Assembly (NCBI GenBank): GCA_947460565.1
Contig: CANHJJ010000170.1
Coordinates: 1-5,048, forward strand
Length of the DNA: 5,048 bases
Direction of reading: 5' to 3'
Source of the DNA: Bacteroidota bacterium
Lineage (GTDB): Bacteria > Bacteroidota > Bacteroidia > UKL13-3
The translations under genes were made by a program, and so were the position numbers. Below are positions 1-5,048 of this stretch, in pieces; position 1 is the first letter of the stretch, and the number at the start of each line of letters is the position of its first letter. The notes below the pieces were generated by a model that worked only from the letters and a program-made list of their open reading frames with translations, was not told the origin of the DNA and did not search any database.

Positions 1-65
1 GAAGCACCCATTGCTTAATAAAATTATCATTCAGTAACTACCGTTTCGACTCCGCTAAAGGTCCG
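1..65. repeat. Truncated copy A of the long palindromic repeat
   Basis: This stretch matches 663-727 at 62 of 65 positions without gaps (differences at 49, 57 and 60). It is therefore a fourth member of the family forming the 641-1005 array. The window edge removes its left arm. Its right arm, around 45-58, has drifted from TTCGGCTCCGCTCA to TTCGACTCCGCTAA. After it, a small hairpin (GTCC at 61-64, GAAA loop, GGAC at 69-72) is found only in this copy. That hairpin lies 36 bases beyond the toxin stop, but its stem is too short to call a terminator. Confidence 0.85.
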
Positions 66-107
66 AAAGGACAGTTCATTGGGCGAAAAAAGTTTAGCCC
101 CTAAAAA

Positions 108-368
108 TTATTTATAAATCTCTTTTCGATGTCCAATTTCACGAATATCAATTAATGAAATTACATCATCAATCGAATATATGGCGCGATAATCACCTAT
201 CCGAACACGCCACAAATTATCAAAACCTTTTAATTTTTTGCAACCCACAGGGCGAGGATTACTAGACAATTCAAGCAAAACAGGTATTATTTTACCAACC
301 ACTTTAACTGACATTTTCGACAATTCCTTTTCAGCGGTTTTAGATAAAACAACTTGGTATGTCTTCAT
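108..368 (-). CDS. RelE/ParE-superfamily toxin of a type II toxin-antitoxin system
   Basis: The product is an 86-residue basic protein of the usual RelE/ParE size, with the fold's typical order of an N-terminal strand, a helical hairpin and a beta sheet. Visible family features are the lysine-rich KKLKG at residues 44-48, LWRVRIGDYR at 52-61 and the C-terminal IGHRKEIY at 78-85. R54, R61, R81 and Y85 resemble the basic and aromatic residues used by RelE-type ribosome-dependent mRNA interferases. ParE-type gyrase inhibitors share the fold, so the target cannot be assigned from sequence alone. The ATG overlaps the antitoxin stop by one base (TAATG), implying translational coupling. Free toxin would be expected to arrest growth, and bound antitoxin to neutralise it. 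The gene appears intact. Family assignment is firm; the molecular target is inferred. Confidence 0.9.
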   Translation of the reverse strand: MKTYQVVLSKTAEKELSKMSVKVVGKIIPVLLELSSNPRPVGCKKLKGFDNLWRVRIGDYRAIYSIDDVISLIDIREIGHRKEIYK

Positions 369-562
369 TATAGTTTACCCGATTTTTTAAGTTTGCTTAT
401 AACTTTGGATAAAGGTATTTTCTCTTCGTCTTTTCTGCTTTCTGCTATAATTCCGTCTAATAAATCTTCAATAGCTTCATGGTGTTTTTCAATTGCTTTC
501 AAGTCAATTTGAACAGCTATTTTCTCATTTTTCTCGTTGGTAACAAAACTAATACCTTTCAT
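368..562 (-). CDS. Antitoxin of the RelE/ParE-type pair (RelB/Phd-like)
   Basis: This is a 64-residue protein, highly charged, encoded directly upstream of the toxin in the usual antitoxin-first order. Residues 4-20 (ISFVTNEKNEKIAVQID) form two predicted beta strands around a turn. They are followed by a helix (about 23-45) and a basic C-terminal helix (about 50-61). This resembles small Phd/RelB-like antitoxins with an N-terminal dimerising, DNA-binding part and a C-terminal toxin-wrapping part. I could not match it to one named family by motif, so function rests mainly on the partner toxin and the gene order. I chose the ATG at 562. A TTG at 580 would add six residues, but it lies inside the predicted -7 promoter element. 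Upstream sequence is A-rich without a Shine-Dalgarno motif. Autoregulation by the complex is likely from family knowledge; no operator is obvious. Confidence 0.82.
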   Translation of the reverse strand: MKGISFVTNEKNEKIAVQIDLKAIEKHHEAIEDLLDGIIAESRKDEEKIPLSKVISKLKKSGKL

Positions 563-577
563 TTCTATTTTTTTTAA

Positions 578-608
578 CAAACATAAGAAAATAATATTCG
601 ATGTTGAA
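578..608 (-). promoter_or_regulatory. Probable Bacteroidota-type promoter of the toxin-antitoxin operon
   Basis: Read on the minus strand, TATGTTTG (complement of 578-585) matches the Bacteroidota -7 consensus TAnnTTTG exactly. TTC (complement of 606-608) sits 20 bases upstream, one base off the -33 TTG. The ATG at 562 begins 15 bases after the -7 box, so the leader would be roughly 8-10 bases. The exact -7 match and correct placement support it; the imperfect -33 lowers confidence. Confidence 0.45.
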
Positions 609-645
609 GTAATTTACAATTTATTAAAATAGTATGACAACATTG

Positions 646-765
646 GGCTGCTTAGCGGAGCCGAAGCACCCATTGCTTAATAAAATTATCATTCAGTAAC
701 TACCGTTTCGGCTCCGCTCAACGTCCGTTCATCTATCGGCTGCTGACCGGAGCACCATAGCAAGG
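646..765. repeat. Repeat copy B with long linker
   Basis: The left arm at 652-665 (TTAGCGGAGCCGAA) pairs with the right arm at 707-720 with one mismatch, enclosing 41 bases. The linker that follows (about 731-765) contains an extra GGCTGCTGACCGGAGC and the motif ACCATAGCAAG. It is nearly identical to the linker of copy D. Confidence 0.85.
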
Positions 766-871
766 GGCTGCTGAGCAGAGCCGAAGCAACCATTGCTTAA
801 TAAAATTATCATTCAGTAACTACCGTTTCGGCTCCGCTCAACGTCCGTTCAACTTTGCTTGCGGAGCATTG
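766..871. repeat. Repeat copy C with short linker
   Basis: Positions 781-850 match 661-730 at 69 of 70 positions. The left arm (772-785, TGAGCAGAGCCGAA) carries one substitution that breaks a pair with the right arm (827-840). Its linker (about 851-871) is short and unlike those of B and D: it reads AACTTTGCTTGCGGAGCATTG. Confidence 0.85.
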
Positions 872-990
872 GGCTGCTGAGCGGAGCCGAAGCACCCATT
901 GCTATTCAAATTATCATTCATTAACTACCGTTTCGGCTCCGCTCAAGGTCCGTTCATCTATCGGCTGCTGAGCGGAGCACCATAGCAAGG
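872..990. repeat. Repeat copy D, with perfect 14-bp arms
   Basis: The arms at 878-891 and 932-945 are perfectly complementary over 14 bases. The middle is 40 bases, one shorter than in B and C, and has a few substitutions around 904-922. The linker matches that of copy B with one difference. After it, a partial repeat start (GGCTGCTGA, 991-999) ends the array. Confidence 0.85.
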
Positions 991-1071
991 GGCTGCTGAA
1001 TTGCCTTGCTTTAAAAGTACTTTATAGCAAATGCCTTTGACATTCATAAAATCTGCCTGAAAATATTTTTG

Positions 1072-1097
1072 TTTCTTTTGTATCAAGACAAAAGAAA
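1072..1097 (-). terminator. Hairpin downstream of dnaB, possible terminator
   Basis: TTTCTTTTGT (1072-1081) and ACAAAAGAAA (1088-1097) form a perfect 10-bp stem with a 6-base loop. The hairpin begins 16 bases past the dnaB stop codon. The stem is A/T-rich and the sequence after it on the minus strand is CAAAAATATTTTC, not a clean T run, so an intrinsic terminator is plausible but not certain. It could instead protect the 3' end of the transcript. Confidence 0.45.
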
Positions 1098-1112
1098 ATT
1101 AAATAAGTAATT

Positions 1113-2648
1113 TTAAAAAGGTGCTGGACCTGAATTATCATCATCATCATTGTTCCAAGTATTGATTTTAGAACTAATGGTAATGCTGCCTGGGTTAGGC
1201 GAATCGCTTGACATCATTTCATGCTCTTGACCATAGTTTGCATCTAGGTCGGCAAACTTGGTGTATTTACCAATATACCTTAAACGGATTTTGGCTGTTT
1301 CACCATTTCTATGCTTGGCAATGATAAGCTCTGCCTGACCATGTGTTGGTGTTCCATCTTCCCACTCTTGCAAATCATAGTATTCAGGACGGTAAATAAA
1401 CATTACCATATCCGCATCCTGCTCAATAGATCCAGATTCACGTAAGTCACTCAACATAGGCGTGGCTGTGTTACCGCGCTTCTCTCCTGCACGACTTAAC
1501 TGAGCCAAGGCAATCACAGGTACATCTAGTTCTTTGGCCAATGCCTTTAATGAACGAGACACATAACTTACCTCTTGCTCACGGTTACCATTTTTGTTAT
1601 TAGGGTCATCACCGCGCATCAACTGAAGGTAGTCAATCACAATCATTTCAATATTATGTTGCTGTTTCAACCTACGGCACTTGGCCCTCAACTCAAATAC
1701 AGTTAAAGCAGGGGTATCATCAATAAATATAGGTGCATCATTCAGCTTGGCAATTCGGGTATTCAATTGTTGCCACTCATGATCAGCAAGGGTACCGCGC
1801 TTCAATTTATCACCTTCAATTTCAGACTCGCTACTCAGCATACGAGTAACTAATTGTTTGCTGCTCATTTCTAACGAAAATATAGCAACACTTCTTGGTT
1901 TTTCTTCAGAAATCAAAGAGGCATTGCGCGCTAGGCTTAAGGCCAAAGCTGTTTTACCCATACCGGGACGAGCAGCAATGATAATTAAATCTGATTTCTG
2001 GAAACCAGCTGTGACTTTATCCAAGCGGGCAAAACCAGAAGAAATACCGGTCATTCCACCCTCTTTGTCTTTTAAACTGTTTATCTCAACCAAGGCTTCC
2101 TTCACCACAGCGTTGATACCTCTAACATCTTTTTTGATATTGCCTTGAGACACTTCAAACAGCTTACGCTCACTGCTATCTAGTAATTCAAAAGCATCTT
2201 TATCATCCTCAAAAGCTTCGGTTTGTATTTCGGTGGATATACGAATCAACTCACGTTGCAAAAACTTTTCAGCTATGATTTGCGCATGGTATTTTATATT
2301 GGCAGCTGATGAAACTTTATTCGTAAGCTGGGTAATATAGTAAGCCCCTCCTACCACATCCAAAACAGCTTTCTTTCTAAGGTCAGAGGAAACTGTTAAA
2401 ATATCAATAGGCTCGGCACGGCTAAACAAATCCACCATGCTTTGAAAAATCATTTGGTGGGCTTCTTTATAAAATGATGCCACTTTCAAAATTTCAGCCA
2501 CCTCGGTAATGGCTGTTTTTTCGAGCATAAGGGCACCCAATACCGCTTCTTCCAAGTCGGTAGCCTGTGGGGGTAGTTTCCCACCTTCTATCGCGGTAGT
2601 TGCATTTAGTCTTGGTTTGCGTTTGGTATTTGGGTAATATTCTGCCAT
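1113..2648 (-). CDS. dnaB: Replicative DNA helicase DnaB
   Basis: The product is a 511-residue hexameric 5'-3' helicase that unwinds DNA ahead of the replisome and recruits primase. An N-terminal extension (1-24) precedes the DnaB N-domain (about 25-130, beginning LPPQATDLEEAVLGAL), a linker, and the RecA-like C-domain (about 197-465). Visible motifs are Walker A ARPGMGKTA (226-234, K232, T233), SLEMS (258-262), Walker B MIVIDYLQLM (335-344, D339), motif H3 with Q383, and motif H4 DLRESGSIEQDADMVMFIYR (401-420). KHRNGE (445-450) carries the K445/R447 pair expected to act in trans on neighbouring-subunit ATP. Length is slightly above typical because of the N-terminal extension and an acidic tail (499-511, NNDDDDNSGPAPF). 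The ATG at 2648 fits the family start; no Shine-Dalgarno sequence is present. No intein or break is seen. I found no convincing promoter match upstream. Confidence 0.98.
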   Translation of the reverse strand: MAEYYPNTKRKPRLNATTAIEGGKLPPQATDLEEAVLGALMLEKTAITEVAEILKVASFYKEAHQMIFQSMVDLFSRAEPIDILTVSSDLRKKAVLDVVGGAYYITQLTNKVSSAANIKYHAQIIAEKFLQRELIRISTEIQTEAFEDDKDAFELLDSSERKLFEVSQGNIKKDVRGINAVVKEALVEINSLKDKEGGMTGISSGFARLDKVTAGFQKSDLIIIAARPGMGKTALALSLARNASLISEEKPRSVAIFSLEMSSKQLVTRMLSSESEIEGDKLKRGTLADHEWQQLNTRIAKLNDAPIFIDDTPALTVFELRAKCRRLKQQHNIEMIVIDYLQLMRGDDPNNKNGNREQEVSYVSRSLKALAKELDVPVIALAQLSRAGEKRGNTATPMLSDLRESGSIEQDADMVMFIYRPEYYDLQEWEDGTPTHGQAELIIAKHRNGETAKIRLRYIGKYTKFADLDANYGQEHEMMSSDSPNPGSITISSKINTWNNDDDDNSGPAPF

Positions 2649-2803
2649 TTTTTGTATGTAACTAAAATTATATAGCTCCGAAGATAAGATTATTAAAATG
2701 ATTTAAAACCGAATTTCTGTTGTTAACAAAACAAGCAAATAATGTGTGTTGGGTGTTAATAGCTTTTTTGAAAGCGGCTAAACCCCTATAAATCAATTAG
2801 GGC

Positions 2804-2812
2804 TTATTCACA
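2804..2812 (+). promoter_or_regulatory. Single DnaA-box-like site upstream of dnaB
   Basis: TTATTCACA fits the DnaA box consensus TTWTNCACA exactly and lies about 156 bases upstream of the dnaB start codon. There is only one site, and a 9-mer with two degenerate positions can easily occur by chance in AT-rich DNA. A role in regulating dnaB is speculative. Confidence 0.2.
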
Positions 2813-2933
2813 ATTCTAAGGATAATACTTTTTTGATTTTGATAAGTCTCTCATAAGACTAATTCAACAATTGCATAACATTCAGTTGCATAATAATTTC
2901 TTAACATTAAAAAAGTGTACATCCAATTGCGTT

Positions 2934-2983
2934 GAAATTTTAATTTTACCATTGCAAGCATCCTTGCCTGCAACTAAAATTTC
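2934..2983. repeat. Bulged palindrome (long hairpin)
   Basis: GAAATTTTA (2934-2942) and TAAAATTTC (2975-2983) are perfect 9-base complements. Inside them TTGCAAGCA (2952-2960) pairs with TGCCTGCAA (2965-2973) with one mismatch around a TCCT loop. The left side has a 9-base bulge against one base on the right. Confidence 0.65.
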
Positions 2984-3008
2984 TAGAAATGATGTTGGCG
3001 CCAACATC
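2979..3008. repeat. Two abutting perfect palindromes
   Basis: ATTTCTAGAAAT (2979-2990) is a 12-base perfect palindrome. Immediately after it, GATGTTGGCGCCAACATC (2991-3008) is an 18-base perfect palindrome without a loop. Loopless symmetry suits a dimeric protein-binding site or a cruciform more than an RNA terminator. No binding protein can be named. Confidence 0.7.
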
Positions 3009-3050
3009 TGCTTAAAAACACTAGAAAGGAAACAAGTGCCTTATGGTCGT

Positions 3051-3087
3051 GGAGCGGAGCAGAAATGCCATTTCGACTCCCTGAACG
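3051..3087. repeat. REP-like palindrome related to the 641-1005 array
   Basis: GGAG (3056-3059) and GAAAT (3062-3066) pair with ATTTC (3070-3074) and CTCC (3077-3080) around a GCC loop and a two-base internal loop. The arms share GAGCGGAGC with the left arms of the array and TTTCGACTCC exactly with copy A (44-53). This points to a distant member of the same repeat superfamily. Confidence 0.6.
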
Positions 3088-3119
3088 TTTCGAACAAAAA
3101 GATTTTCCCTTTTTATATG

Positions 3120-3147
3120 GTCGGTGACGCTGCGCTAAAACACCAAC
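3120..3147. repeat. Imperfect inverted repeat
   Basis: GTCGGTG (3120-3126) and CACCAAC (3141-3147) pair at six of seven positions around a 14-base interval containing CGCTGCG. It looks like another degenerate intergenic palindrome in the same cluster. Confidence 0.4.
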
Positions 3148-3348
3148 TATATGCAAATCTCAACTACTTTAATAGCCCCAAAAAACAATCCCGATGCATC
3201 GTGACTAATATTAAAAAAAAGCGAAAACAGTAAATACAGATGGATACTATTTGATTCGATAAGAATAAACGAAAGATAATGGTGTTATAATTCGCTTAGG
3301 AAGGGTTAAATGATTACTTTGCCAAATAACTAAAAACATTCCTTCACT

Positions 3349-5048
3349 ATGCCAATCATTCATTCCCCGGAAGACATTATAGACAATCATTACCTCAAGA
3401 ATGAGATTTATGCATTAGTTAAAGCAGACAATACTATTTTTGATTTTATTCAGGAATCATCCTTAGATGGCATTTGGTACTGGGATTTGGATAAGCCTGA
3501 AGAGGAATGGATGAGTCCTAAATTTTGGTCCGTGTTAGGATATGATTACAAGGATATGCCTCACAAACCCTCTGCATGGGGTGATATCGTAAATGCTGAT
3601 GATTTTAAACTCGCCAATGAACTCATTATTAAACATTTTGAAAATCCGGAAATACCATTCGATAAAACCATCAGGTACACCCATAAAAATGGATCTATCG
3701 TTTGGATAAGGTGCAGAGGTTTGGCCATTAGAGATAAAGACGGCAAGCCAATCAGAATGCTAGGCTCGCACCAGAATATTACCGAATACAAAAAAAACGA
3801 GCAAAAACTAAATAAAAGTGTCGCTTTACTAAATTATACCCAAAAAATTGCTGGCATAGGAAGTTGGGAACTTGATATAAAAACCAATGAGGTATTCTGG
3901 ACAGAAGAGCTTTACAACATGTATGGATTCGATGCTACAATTCCACCACCGCCATTCACCGAGCACATGAAGCTATTTACTCCAGAAAGTTGGGAGCAAT
4001 TATCTGCTGCAATAAATCTAACTAAAGATAAAGGAATCCCCTATGAACTGGAACTAAAAACAATTCGTAAAGATGGTAGCGGAGGTTATATTTGGGGGCA
4101 TGGAGAAGCAGAGTTTGATGCACAAGGAAACATAATTCTGGTGAAGGGGATAGCACAAGATATTACAGAAAGAAAATGTGCTGAAGAGAAATTAAGGATC
4201 AATGAAGAAAGATGGCAATTTGTTATTGAAGGCAGTGGTGATGGAGTTTGGGATTGGAGACCACTAGAGAAAAAGACTTTTTTTTCAAATCGCTGGTTAG
4301 AAATGTTAGGTTATAAACCAGAAGAGTTTACGGACGATGATTATGAATGGCGTTCTAGGATACATCCGGATGATATTGCATTTGCATTTTCTGAAATTTC
4401 TCAAAATTTATCAGGAAAAACAGATTCTTTCAACTTTGAATATAGGTTTAGAAATAAAGAGGGAAACTATTTATGGATTTTAAATAGAGGCAAAGTAGTA
4501 GAGAGAAATACAAATGGTGAAGCCATAAGGGTTGTCGGTTCTCACACCGATATTACCAAATTAAAGAAAACGGAAGACTTAATAAAACTAAACGAAACAC
4601 GCCTGAGTCTTGCTGTGAAAGCGGGCGGAATTGGAATTTGGGATTGGGATATCGTTTGTGATAAACTCAGTTGGGATGACCAAATGTTCGTTTTGTACGG
4701 GGTAAATAAAAACGATTTTACCAACGCATACGAGGCCTGGTTCAATGGCGTATACGAAGCCGATAAACAAAGAGGTGAAGAAGCAATCCAAATGGCTCTC
4801 AAAGGCGAAAAAGACTTTAAAACAGAGTTCAGGGTTCAATTCCTAGATGGTACAATTAGACATATAAAAGCCCTCGCAACTGTCATAAGAGATAATGAAG
4901 GCAATGCCATTCGGATGATAGGCACCAATTGGGATATTACAGCAGAAAAAGAAGCTTTAGCGCAAATTACAGCAAGAGAAGCAGCAGAAAAAGCAAATCA
5001 AGCAAAATCTGAATTCCTTGCCAATATGAGTCACGAAATTCGCACGCC
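3349..5048 (+). CDS. Multi-PAS sensor histidine kinase, 5' part only (runs off the window)
   Basis: The frame is open from the ATG at 3349 to the window end, giving 566 complete codons plus two bases. An in-frame TAA at 3331-3333 and no intervening start codon fix this start. Four PAS/PAC units follow in tandem, near residues 28-150, 157-280, 286-408 and 414-535. Each opens with a G-I/V-W-x-W-like or GSWELD motif. Each closes with a PAC end such as GSHQNITEYK, GIAQDITERK, GSHTDITKLK or GTNWDITAEK. Unit 3 has the PAS_3-type IHPDD (338-342). A short helical linker leads to the HisKA H-box SEFLANMSHEIRT (554-566), with H562 the expected phosphorylated histidine. The ATPase domain, and any receiver domain, lie outside the window. 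No signal peptide or membrane segment is seen, so it is probably cytoplasmic and senses an internal cue. No cofactor-binding motif is recognisable, so the ligand is unknown. The H-box type is common in hybrid kinases. Confidence 0.93.
   Translation, partial: MPIIHSPEDIIDNHYLKNEIYALVKADNTIFDFIQESSLDGIWYWDLDKPEEEWMSPKFWSVLGYDYKDMPHKPSAWGDIVNADDFKLANELIIKHFENPEIPFDKTIRYTHKNGSIVWIRCRGLAIRDKDGKPIRMLGSHQNITEYKKNEQKLNKSVALLNYTQKIAGIGSWELDIKTNEVFWTEELYNMYGFDATIPPPPFTEHMKLFTPESWEQLSAAINLTKDKGIPYELELKTIRKDGSGGYIWGHGEAEFDAQGNIILVKGIAQDITERKCAEEKLRINEERWQFVIEGSGDGVWDWRPLEKKTFFSNRWLEMLGYKPEEFTDDDYEWRSRIHPDDIAFAFSEISQNLSGKTDSFNFEYRFRNKEGNYLWILNRGKVVERNTNGEAIRVVGSHTDITKLKKTEDLIKLNETRLSLAVKAGGIGIWDWDIVCDKLSWDDQMFVLYGVNKNDFTNAYEAWFNGVYEADKQRGEEAIQMALKGEKDFKTEFRVQFLDGTIRHIKALATVIRDNEGNAIRMIGTNWDITAEKEALAQITAREAAEKANQAKSEFLANMSHEIRT

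Larger units (their letters stand above)
77..648. other. Putative inserted toxin-antitoxin segment bounded by 8-bp direct repeats
   Basis: CATTGGGC occurs at 77-84 and again at 641-648, on either side of the toxin-antitoxin operon. Collapsing the two copies (removing 564 bases) joins repeat copy A to copy B with about 98 bases between equivalent points. That is close to the 106-base and 120-base periods in the array to the right. The same octamer occurs at the native C-to-D junction (867-874), so it belongs to the repeat linker. The octamers could be a target-site duplication or the result of recombination between repeats. I see no terminal inverted repeats and no transposase or recombinase gene. 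Boundaries are inferred. Confidence 0.4.
641..1005. repeat. Tandem array of long palindromic (REP/MITE-like) repeats, copies B, C and D
   Basis: Three near-identical units follow one another, all in the same orientation as copy A. Equivalent points in B and C are 120 bases apart, and in C and D 106. Each unit has a left arm (consensus TGAGCGGAGCCGAA), a conserved 40-41 base middle, and the complementary right arm TTCGGCTCCGCTCA. A shorter 16-base element, GGCTGCTGAGCGGAGC, recurs at 646, 738, 766, 872 and 963, with a remnant at 991-999. The region is visibly richer in G+C than the genes around it. No credible coding region crosses it. It resembles the intergenic palindromes scattered in many Bacteroidota genomes; that family link is from general knowledge, not a search. 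Confidence 0.9.
2649..3348. other. 700-base intergenic gap with palindromes, no credible gene
   Basis: This gap separates two divergently transcribed genes, so both promoters should lie in it, but no full TTG-N19-21-TAnnTTTG match was found on either strand. It contains a DnaA-box-like 9-mer (2804-2812) and a palindrome TTGTTAACAA (2720-2729). It also has a small inverted repeat AGTCT/AGACT (2845-2860) and a direct repeat TTGCATAA at 2871 and 2886. A cluster of palindromes occupies 2934-3201, including CGATGCATCG at 3192-3201. An open frame at 2871-3233 (plus strand) crosses that cluster and is probably not a gene. Confidence 0.7.

Noticed and set aside
81..100. Terminator for the toxin-antitoxin operon (GGGC/GCCC inverted repeat)
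   Set aside because: The stem is only four base pairs around a 12-base loop and is not followed by a T run on the minus strand.
563..580. TTG start for the antitoxin, giving 70 residues
   Set aside because: The TTG falls inside the predicted -7 promoter element, and an ATG six codons downstream starts right at the conserved part of the protein.
1..1005. Repeats around a toxin-antitoxin gene pair as integron attC sites with a gene cassette
   Set aside because: The 98-120 base period and the toxin-antitoxin cargo recall chromosomal integrons. However, the arms read GCTGAGC...GCTCAAC rather than RYYYAAC...GTTRRRY in either orientation, and no integrase is present.
641..1005. CRISPR array
   Set aside because: The repeated units are about 106-120 bases and are themselves the conserved part. 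There are no short repeats separated by unique spacers of uniform length, and no cas genes.
1858..2148. A 96-codon open frame on the plus strand
   Set aside because: It lies entirely antisense to the RecA-like domain of dnaB, which is a confident gene, and shows no protein-family features.
2871..3233. A 120-codon open frame on the plus strand between dnaB and the kinase gene
   Set aside because: It runs straight through several perfect and imperfect palindromes. Its translation has no recognisable domain or regular fold pattern, and palindromic DNA of this kind is normally intergenic. I treat it as chance.
3561..4839. Minus-strand open frames at 3561-3791, 4542-4802 and 4588-4839
   Set aside because: All are antisense to the PAS-kinase coding region, two overlap each other, and none resembles a known protein.

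Overview
The window looks like chromosomal DNA from a member of the Bacteroidota. The evidence is the DnaB sequence type, AT-rich genes whose starts lack Shine-Dalgarno sequences, one exact match to the Bacteroidota -7 promoter consensus TAnnTTTG, and intergenic palindromes built on the core GAGCGGAG(C/T)CGAA. I cannot name a genus.

Layout. Positions 1-65 hold a truncated copy of a long palindromic repeat. Positions 108-562 hold a two-gene type II toxin-antitoxin operon on the minus strand, with a RelB/Phd-like antitoxin upstream of a RelE/ParE-family toxin and a probable promoter at 578-608. Positions 641-1005 hold three more copies of the repeat in tandem. A hairpin at 1072-1097 lies just past the stop codon of dnaB, the replicative DNA helicase gene (1113-2648, minus strand). 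A 700-base gap without a credible gene (2649-3348) separates dnaB from the next gene and contains a dense cluster of different palindromes. From 3349 to the window end runs the 5' part of a large plus-strand histidine kinase gene: four tandem PAS domains, then the start of the HisKA dimerisation domain, cut off exactly at the H-box.

The genes do not form one pathway. dnaB is a housekeeping gene and the kinase is a separate signalling gene transcribed divergently from it. The toxin-antitoxin pair is the accessory element. It sits between repeat copies in the same orientation and is bounded by an 8-base direct repeat (CATTGGGC at 77-84 and 641-648). Removing the segment between them would rejoin two repeat copies at about the spacing seen elsewhere in the array. 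The simplest reading is that the toxin-antitoxin module entered, or is carried within, an array of REP/MITE-like repeats. This and the palindrome cluster upstream of the kinase are the most unusual parts of the window. I found no clear evidence of a new multi-gene system.
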